NCBI RefSeq assembly: GCF_042685645.1
Contig: NZ_JBHUNX010000001.1
Location: 3,968,001-4,032,000 of the forward strand
DNA from: Salininema proteolyticum
Lineage (GTDB): Bacteria; Actinomycetota; Actinomycetes; Mycobacteriales; Micromonosporaceae
Reading direction: 5' to 3'
Length of the DNA stretch: 64,000 bases
Both the position numbers and the translations under genes were made by a program. The notes below the pieces were generated by a model, which saw only the letters and a program-made list of their open reading frames with translations, did no database searches and was not told the origin of the DNA. Of the stretch, positions 59,426 to 64,000 are shown one piece after another; positions within the stretch are counted from its first letter, which is position 1; the number at the start of each line of letters is the position of its first letter.

Positions 59426-60142
59426 ATGTCTGACAATCCACTTGTCGCCGACCTCGATGATGTTGAGGCCAATAAGCCCCCTACGACCGACATCAGTATC
59501 GTAGACAGCTTCACTGGACTAGCAACTGCGATCGAATCCGGCAACTGGATCGATTCTGCTGTGGCAGGAATCGGAGCTGGGCTAGAAGTCGCCAGCATGG
59601 CCATCGATCCGTTCGGATCCCTAGCGTCGATGGGCGTCGGATGGATCATGGAACAGGTGGAGCCGTTGAAGGAGGCTCTTGACTCCTTGGCCGGCAATCC
59701 CGATCTCGTGGAATCCCATGCGATGACATGGGAGAACATCGCCAACGAGCTCTTCGCCATGTCCGAGGAGATGGCAGCCATGGTTGAATCCGACGTCTCT
59801 GAGTGGGAGGGCGAGGCAGCGGATAACTACAAGGAAATGGGAGAGGGCAATGCTGCAGTTCTAGCAGGTGTCGGCAGTACAGCCTTGTCTCTAGCCACTT
59901 CCACCAGAGGTGCCGGCGAGCTTGTCACCATGGTGCGGGACTTCGTTCGCGACTTCATTGCCGAGTGCGTGGGCTCGCTCGTTTCGTGGCTGGCACAGGT
60001 CGCTTTGACTGCCGGCATCGGGGCAGCATGGGTAGCGCCCCAAGCAGCCGCCAAGATCACCATGTGGGTCGGGAGGATATTCGGCTGGCTCATGGGACTC
60101 GTTACCAGCATTACAGCCCTGATCGATCTCCTCAACGGATAG
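59426..60142 (+). CDS. WXG-type carrier protein of a type VII toxin locus
   Basis: A 238-residue protein from ATG 59426 after GGGAGG. The helical core (VESHAMTWENIANELFAMSEEMAAMVESDVSEWEGEAADNY; WEG turn) is of WXG/LXG type. The C-terminal third has Ala/Gly-rich hydrophobic helices (VSWLAQVALTAGIGAAWVA; MWVGRIFGWLMGLVTSITALI), typical of the region before a toxin domain, but the frame ends at LLNG. The deaminase-like toxin is encoded separately 10-82 bp downstream, so this may be a stand-alone carrier or a toxin gene broken at its middle. Confidence 0.7.
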   Translation: MSDNPLVADLDDVEANKPPTTDISIVDSFTGLATAIESGNWIDSAVAGIGAGLEVASMAIDPFGSLASMGVGWIMEQVEPLKEALDSLAGNPDLVESHAMTWENIANELFAMSEEMAAMVESDVSEWEGEAADNYKEMGEGNAAVLAGVGSTALSLATSTRGAGELVTMVRDFVRDFIAECVGSLVSWLAQVALTAGIGAAWVAPQAAAKITMWVGRIFGWLMGLVTSITALIDLLNG

Positions 60143-60151
60143 GTAATCCTC

Positions 60152-60913
60152 ATGAGATTTTTCAAACGTGGTCTGATAGCTTGTTTTCTTCTCAGCGAAC
60201 TAGCGTTTCATATCAGGAGACCTGATGCAGATTCTCCGCGAAGGCCCCGAAGAACTGGATTGCCCGGCAATAATCGAACGGGTGACGGAGATGTCGTACG
60301 TCAGGATATCGAGACTTTCAGAGCGAGGAAATCCGAGGTCACTCAGAACGAATTCAACGATGTGGACCCCCGCCTGAAAGAGCAGGCAAGAGACTACTAC
60401 GGACGCGATTACGGAACTCAGGTTGACTATGGCTCTGAAGGCCTTCCTGAGAGGGTCGCTAACTACCGCAACAGGAGAGACAAAGATGACGGCACTTCCT
60501 TTCTCGAACCAGGAAAGAATAGGAATGTCGCTGGAGCGTATGTAGAGGACGGCAATGGAAACAAAGAATACATTGCAGACCAAAGCGGCAAGAACAAGTG
60601 TGCCGAGGCCAACCTAAGGGATCAGCTCGAATCGATGAATGAGGGCAGAGAAGGGAATGATAGATTTAGGATGACCGAGATGTACTCGGAAAGGCAGCCG
60701 TGCTGCCGTTGCGAGGATATGTTCGAGAACCCGAACGTCCCTCCCCCGATGGACGAGAACGCAAATATTTCCTGGACTTCGGAATACTTCGACTCCACGG
60801 ACAGGAATACGTCCGACTGGAGTCCAGCCGACCGTGAATGGGTCAAGAAACTCAATGCAGCACAACTCGATGCCTTGCAGGATGATAGACTTAGATTCCA
60901 TGGCTTGCTGTAG
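60152..60913 (+). CDS. Zinc-deaminase-fold toxin-like protein (frame may be broken)
   Basis: A 253-residue frame from ATG 60152. From about residue 95 it looks like a polymorphic-toxin deaminase: GLPERVANYRNRR, NVAGAYVEDGNGNKEYIAD, the C150-A-E152 zinc/catalytic motif in KNKCAEANLRDQL, and P183-C184-C-R-C187 in ERQPCCRCEDMF. Such toxins deaminate cytosine or adenosine in nucleic acids. The first ~65 residues are poor coding sequence: the better Shine-Dalgarno and start (AGGAGACCTGATG, ATG 60225) are in another frame that stays open to 60377. So either translation starts late in this frame or a frameshift has split the gene. A candidate immunity gene follows 34 bp downstream. Confidence 0.6.
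   Translation: MRFFKRGLIACFLLSELAFHIRRPDADSPRRPRRTGLPGNNRTGDGDVVRQDIETFRARKSEVTQNEFNDVDPRLKEQARDYYGRDYGTQVDYGSEGLPERVANYRNRRDKDDGTSFLEPGKNRNVAGAYVEDGNGNKEYIADQSGKNKCAEANLRDQLESMNEGREGNDRFRMTEMYSERQPCCRCEDMFENPNVPPPMDENANISWTSEYFDSTDRNTSDWSPADREWVKKLNAAQLDALQDDRLRFHGLL
60225..60377 (+). pseudogene. 50-codon frame overlapping the toxin start, possible original N-terminus
   Basis: ATG 60225 has an ideal AGGAG 5 bases upstream, and its first ~25 codons (MQILREGPEELDCPAIIERV...) have strong third-position G/C, unlike the overlapping toxin frame. It ends at TGA 60375-60377. A single-base shift between about 60290 and 60370 would join it to the deaminase frame. It could also be a short real gene overlapping the toxin. 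Confidence 0.4.
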
Positions 60914-60947
60914 TTGCGCGTTCGATACCAAATAGGAGTAGACAGTC

Positions 60948-61334
60948 ATGTCGGGATTTGAAAATGCAAGTAAAGAAGAGCTCGACCAAATATCCACCGC
61001 AGTGACTCAGGTTCTCGACGCGGCGGGAATTCCATGGAGTTACAGTCCGGTTCCTACATCCTTCGGTCGGGCGGAGATAATTGTGGAGTCCAGCGGCAGC
61101 GATCGCGGCGTCTTTATCTCGTGGACCTCGCCGCGCAAAGATATCGACGCCGCCAAAAGTGCCATCACTGCCAGGCAATTGTCCGACTCCAGTATCGGTT
61201 GGCTGGGAGATTCCAAGGAAGTCGCAATTCGGAGAGTTGCGGAGGTGCTCAGTGAATCTGGTATCGTGGCGGAAGAAACCGACGAAGACTTCTCTCCATA
61301 TATCCTGGAAGTTCTGAGCGTAGAAATATCGTGA
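60948..61334 (+). CDS. Candidate immunity protein for the deaminase toxin
   Basis: A 128-residue acidic soluble protein from ATG 60948 with AGGAG upstream, 34 bp after the toxin frame. It has helices at both ends and a beta-rich middle (YSPVPTSFGRAEIIVESSG; RGVFISWTSP). No family was recognised; the role is inferred from size, acidity and position immediately after the toxin. Base composition is lower in G+C than the window average. Confidence 0.45.
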   Translation: MSGFENASKEELDQISTAVTQVLDAAGIPWSYSPVPTSFGRAEIIVESSGSDRGVFISWTSPRKDIDAAKSAITARQLSDSSIGWLGDSKEVAIRRVAEVLSESGIVAEETDEDFSPYILEVLSVEIS

Positions 61335-61717
61335 TGACCTCTTGCGCTAGAGCTTTTCCCGAGGATCACGTTGAGGCACAGTATGTCACTCGCTAAAATA
61401 CCGGGAATTGACAGATATTGCCAGGGAATCGATTGAGGCTCTCCATCCTGACAACGTTGGTTATGTGACCGGTGGCCTATCACCGCGCCTTCCACAACGT
61501 GGTTCTCTGGAAGCTGCGGTCCGGAACGCCCAAGTGTTTGGTCCAGTCGCCACGGACCCTGGAAGGTCGCGTATGACCGCCCGCATCGCTGGACGATTGG
61601 CCGGATAGGAACGTTCCTTCACCGCCGTCCAGGTCAAAGGCGACGGGCGGCCAGTAGAATAGGCCATAGCATGCACTCCTCAATCTTGCGGGCCCACCTA
61701 CGAGCGAAGGAGCAGGT
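61335..61717. other. Intergenic region with doubtful short frame
   Basis: 383 bp. A 66-codon frame from TTG 61408 to 61608 is present but has no Shine-Dalgarno site and ends with an Arg/Ala-rich stretch; it may be a decayed remnant. Nothing else recognised. Confidence 0.25.
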
Positions 61718-62206
61718 ATGCATCCTTGGGACGCACAGATTGAGCCATATGAGGACCGAGTTGAGGACATTTCTGAGCGCGACAGATTTCGATCGGCGGT
61801 CGATCTCATCGAGTGGACCATCACCGGCTTTGAGTCACCTATAGAATCCCGTTCTGAGCGGGAGTTCGTTGAGTCAACCCTGAGTGTCTGCAGGTCTGCG
61901 GTGAACTCAGGCGAAACGATCGCGGACGTGCCCGAAGACTGGATCCCCAGAGCCACCCGCTTTCTGGAGATGGGCACCGAAAACGGCGTCAACTACTTGA
62001 TCCGATCACTGGAATTCTGCCTCGACATCTATAGCGATGAAATTGAGGCCGAGGAGTTCATGAAGATCTTTGCCTACTGCTATGAGGCGGAGAGTTCTCG
62101 GTCAAGCGCTAGCGGAATCATGGTCGGCGAGCCACAGGTCGCCACGGCACGTGAGCAGGCTATGCTCGATCACCAGAAGGCGATTCTGGACTCATTCTTG
62201 TCATAG
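61718..62206 (+). CDS. Uncharacterised acidic protein, possible second immunity protein
   Basis: A 162-residue acidic helical protein from ATG 61718 with GAAGGAG upstream. Features include DRFRSAVDLIEWTITGFESP, two or three cysteines and a C-terminal helix (REQAMLDHQKAILDSFL). No family was recognised. Small acidic orphan genes downstream of toxin genes are often immunity genes, which is the only basis for the suggestion. Confidence 0.5.
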   Translation: MHPWDAQIEPYEDRVEDISERDRFRSAVDLIEWTITGFESPIESRSEREFVESTLSVCRSAVNSGETIADVPEDWIPRATRFLEMGTENGVNYLIRSLEFCLDIYSDEIEAEEFMKIFAYCYEAESSRSSASGIMVGEPQVATAREQAMLDHQKAILDSFLS

Positions 62207-62271
62207 TGCCACACAGAACGATCATCTAACCCGGACGACCATCGCTTTTTCGAAACGGACTCCTGGGATGA

Positions 62272-62302
62272 GGGTGCCACTGTGACTTAAATGGTGGCAC
62301 CC
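62272..62302 (+). terminator. Hairpin downstream of 61718-62206
   Basis: GGGTGCCAC (62272-62280) and GTGGCACCC (62294-62302) form a 9-bp stem with a 13-base loop, 65 bp after the stop. The rest of 62207-62679 (473 bp) contains only an 80-codon plus-strand frame without a start signal, so no gene is called there. Confidence 0.5.
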
Positions 62303-62679
62303 CTCGAACAGGCCCGACACGAGGGACAGTCGGCATTTGGGTACGGACGGAGCAGACAGCACACCAGCACATTCAGGAGATGTGGACGGACTCGTGACGG
62401 AAGCGCAGAAGACCCAGGCCTGCTCTTGACAGAACAACCTTCGGTGGTTCCAGTGGGATCCACCTGGCGTGGGAGTCCGAGCATGGGATGCGTAGACCTG
62501 TCCAGAAAGAGCTTCCGATCCAGCGGAAGCTGAAGAGAATGAAGACTGTTTCGGTCCGTTGGGGTCCGTGCACCGCTCGGCGATTCGAGGCGTTTGCCTT
62601 ATACTGGGCGATGCGACCGGCAGTGAACAGCTACTAGTGCTGCGCACCAACGGAATAGACAACCATAGGAGCGTTAGTA

Positions 62680-63057
62680 ATGGATTTCTCGATCTCAAAC
62701 CCCGAGGAGGCCAAGCAGCATCTTCGGGACTGGAAGCAGCGAGCCGACAAACTGGCAGAAGACACCCAGGCCGCAGGCACCGCCATTCAGCGGCTGACAG
62801 CCACGGGATCCGACGCCAATGAAACAGTCGAAATCAGCCTGGACGCCAACGGTTCCATGACTTCCGTCAAGCTGTCCACTGCCGCTCAGCGCCAGTCCAC
62901 CAGGCATACCGAACGAGCGATCATCGAAGCCTACCGCGCAGCGGGGACGCAACTGCTGGACCGCGCGAGGGAAGCCGTTTCGAGTACCCTGGGAGATGAG
63001 TCCCCCACCGGCCGAGCCATGATCGAAGGAATACGTCAACGGCTCCCCACCGGTTAA
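62680..63057 (+). CDS. YbaB/EbfC-family protein, type VII-locus type
   Basis: A 125-residue protein from ATG 62680 with AGGAG upstream. N-terminal helix (EEAKQHLRDWKQRADKLAEDTQAAG), central strands ETVEISLDANGSMTSVKLS, and a long C-terminal helix (ERAIIEAYRAAGTQLLDRAREAV) give the YbaB/EbfC fold, a dimeric nucleoid-associated family. Versions of this length are common beside ESX-type substrates and toxins. It resembles the gene at 63359-63748 closely, indicating duplication. Confidence 0.7.
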   Translation: MDFSISNPEEAKQHLRDWKQRADKLAEDTQAAGTAIQRLTATGSDANETVEISLDANGSMTSVKLSTAAQRQSTRHTERAIIEAYRAAGTQLLDRAREAVSSTLGDESPTGRAMIEGIRQRLPTG

Positions 63058-63358
63058 GTCCCTGGCGAGTGAAATCGGCGTTTCCTGGGAGCGATCCTTG
63101 CGCATTTCGGCTTGCGATCGGCCTCGAATCGCGTTGCGCACTGACACTTTCAGATAGCTGTCCACACGGGAAACGTACTTCGAGCGGGAACGGGGCAGGT
63201 GTGCCCCGACACGTCCGTCCGGGGAGATATTCCAGACCGGCTCATTGCCGACGGTTTTCGCCGTGAACGTCTTCTAGTATCATCCCTCATGTGAAAACGG
63301 CTGCACGCCAAGCGTGCTAGTGCGAACACCAAGACTTCGACGAGCTTCGGGAGCGGAA

Positions 63359-63748
63359 ATGGACTTCGAGATCGATGACACTCCAGGCGCCAAACGGAAC
63401 CTTGAGGACATAAAGCAGCGCACTCAAGCGCTGGCGAACGACGCGCAAGTCGCCGGCGACGCTCTCAAGGAGATCTCCGCGTCAGCCAAGGACGCCAAGG
63501 GGAATGTCGAGTTCACTTTGAGTTCTCAGGGGGCCATAACGGAGGTCAGCCTGAGCGAAGGGTTCCGACGGAACCGGCCAGAGGAGAACGAACAGGCCAT
63601 CCTCGAAGCCTATCGCAATGCGCAGAGCTCGCTCGTCGAGCAGGCGCAGGAGGCTATCACGGAGGCGCTAGGAAAGGACAGCCAGGCCGGCAAAGCGATT
63701 GCCAAAGGCTTTCGCCAGCGTACGATGCCCGTGTCAGATTCCGACTAG
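63359..63748 (+). CDS. YbaB/EbfC-family protein, paralogue
   Basis: A 129-residue protein from ATG 63359 after GGGAGC. The layout equals that of the 62680 gene: AKRNLEDIKQRTQALANDAQ, GNVEFTLSSQGAITEVSLSEG and QAILEAYRNAQSSLVEQAQEAI. By analogy with 58704-59410, an EspC/WXG-type gene is expected downstream, beyond the window. Confidence 0.7.
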   Translation: MDFEIDDTPGAKRNLEDIKQRTQALANDAQVAGDALKEISASAKDAKGNVEFTLSSQGAITEVSLSEGFRRNRPEENEQAILEAYRNAQSSLVEQAQEAITEALGKDSQAGKAIAKGFRQRTMPVSDSD

Positions 63749-64000
63749 TCATTCATCCGAACGAATTGCCCGCGACCTCAACTTGGTACGAGGACTACTG
63801 ACCTCGCGGTGCCATATTCACGCTCACGATCTGTATCGATATTGGATTCGAGTACACAAGATGGCCCTCATTAAGAGCTATGTGGATTGCGGTGGAGAGT
63901 TGATACAATGGTGAACGTTCACGTTAACGGCGCCACGAATGGCGAACCTCCTGATTCGGGGCAGAGTTGAATTCCTGGGATCGTGTCCTCAGGCCATATA
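63749..64000. other. Right edge, no supported gene
   Basis: 252 bp of lower-G+C DNA. A 20-codon frame from ATG 63909 with GGAGAG 11 bases upstream (MVNVHVNGATNGEPPDSGQS) ends at 63971; too short to support. Confidence 0.25.

Noticed and set aside
61408..61608. A 66-codon frame with TTG start
   Set aside because: No ribosome-binding site and no recognisable family; possibly a remnant.
62291..62533. An 80-codon plus-strand frame
   Set aside because: No ribosome-binding site, starts within a hairpin and has no recognisable composition or family.

Overview
This window looks like chromosomal DNA of a high-G+C actinomycete. The evidence is a complete conservon (cvnABCD), a SARP regulator, a TadA-associated acidic protein, a SpoIIE-type phosphatase next to a HAMP-array kinase, ESX/type VII secretion substrates, and many GTG starts. 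Gene content suggests a Glycomycetales/Micromonosporales-like organism, but that placement is inference. No rRNA, tRNA, CRISPR array, transposase or integrase was recognised.

Layout. 1-5 kb: a truncated SARP regulator, a phosphohexomutase-like protein that has lost its catalytic serine, a conserved acidic protein, and a DinD/KilAC-type protein with an upstream LexA-type box and a downstream 29-bp tandem repeat. 5-10 kb: the conservon on the minus strand (GTPase, DUF742, roadblock, sensor kinase). 10-21 kb: a membrane Fe-S oxidoreductase, a small membrane protein, a dienelactone hydrolase with no ordinary start codon, a serine beta-lactamase-like protein followed by a two-component pair, an endonuclease-fold protein and a ThrE-like exporter. 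21-30 kb: two proline-rich membrane-anchored proteins, tadA with its associated protein, a PrsW protease, a sulfotransferase, a small secreted protein and a gamma-glutamylcyclotransferase-like protein. 30-38 kb: a signalling module (STAS antagonist, response regulator, hybrid kinase with seven 92-residue HAMP repeats) divergent from a kinase/GAF/PP2C protein. 38-45 kb: more proline-rich membrane proteins, an orphan type VII substrate-like protein, and an SDR/TetR pair with shared palindromic sites.

45.5-54.4 kb: a compact plus-strand operon resembling the core of a type IV secretion system: a pilin-like small membrane protein, a PrgI/VirB3-like protein, a VirB4-like ATPase, a VirB6/TrbL-like polytopic protein, a TcpC/VirB8-like protein and a transglycosylase/M23 wall hydrolase. 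No relaxase or coupling protein is visible. Inside the disordered N-terminal coding part of the VirB4-like gene lie seven exact and three near-exact DnaA boxes (TTATCCACA) within about 320 bp, several spaced by exactly 21 or 42 bp. This is the most unusual signal in the window.

54.5-64 kb: an amidase, a membrane-anchored protein, and then a lower-G+C accessory region that looks like a type VII secretion polymorphic-toxin locus: YbaB-like protein, EspC-like protein, WXG-type carrier, a zinc-deaminase-fold toxin (apparently split between two reading frames), candidate immunity proteins and two more YbaB-like genes.
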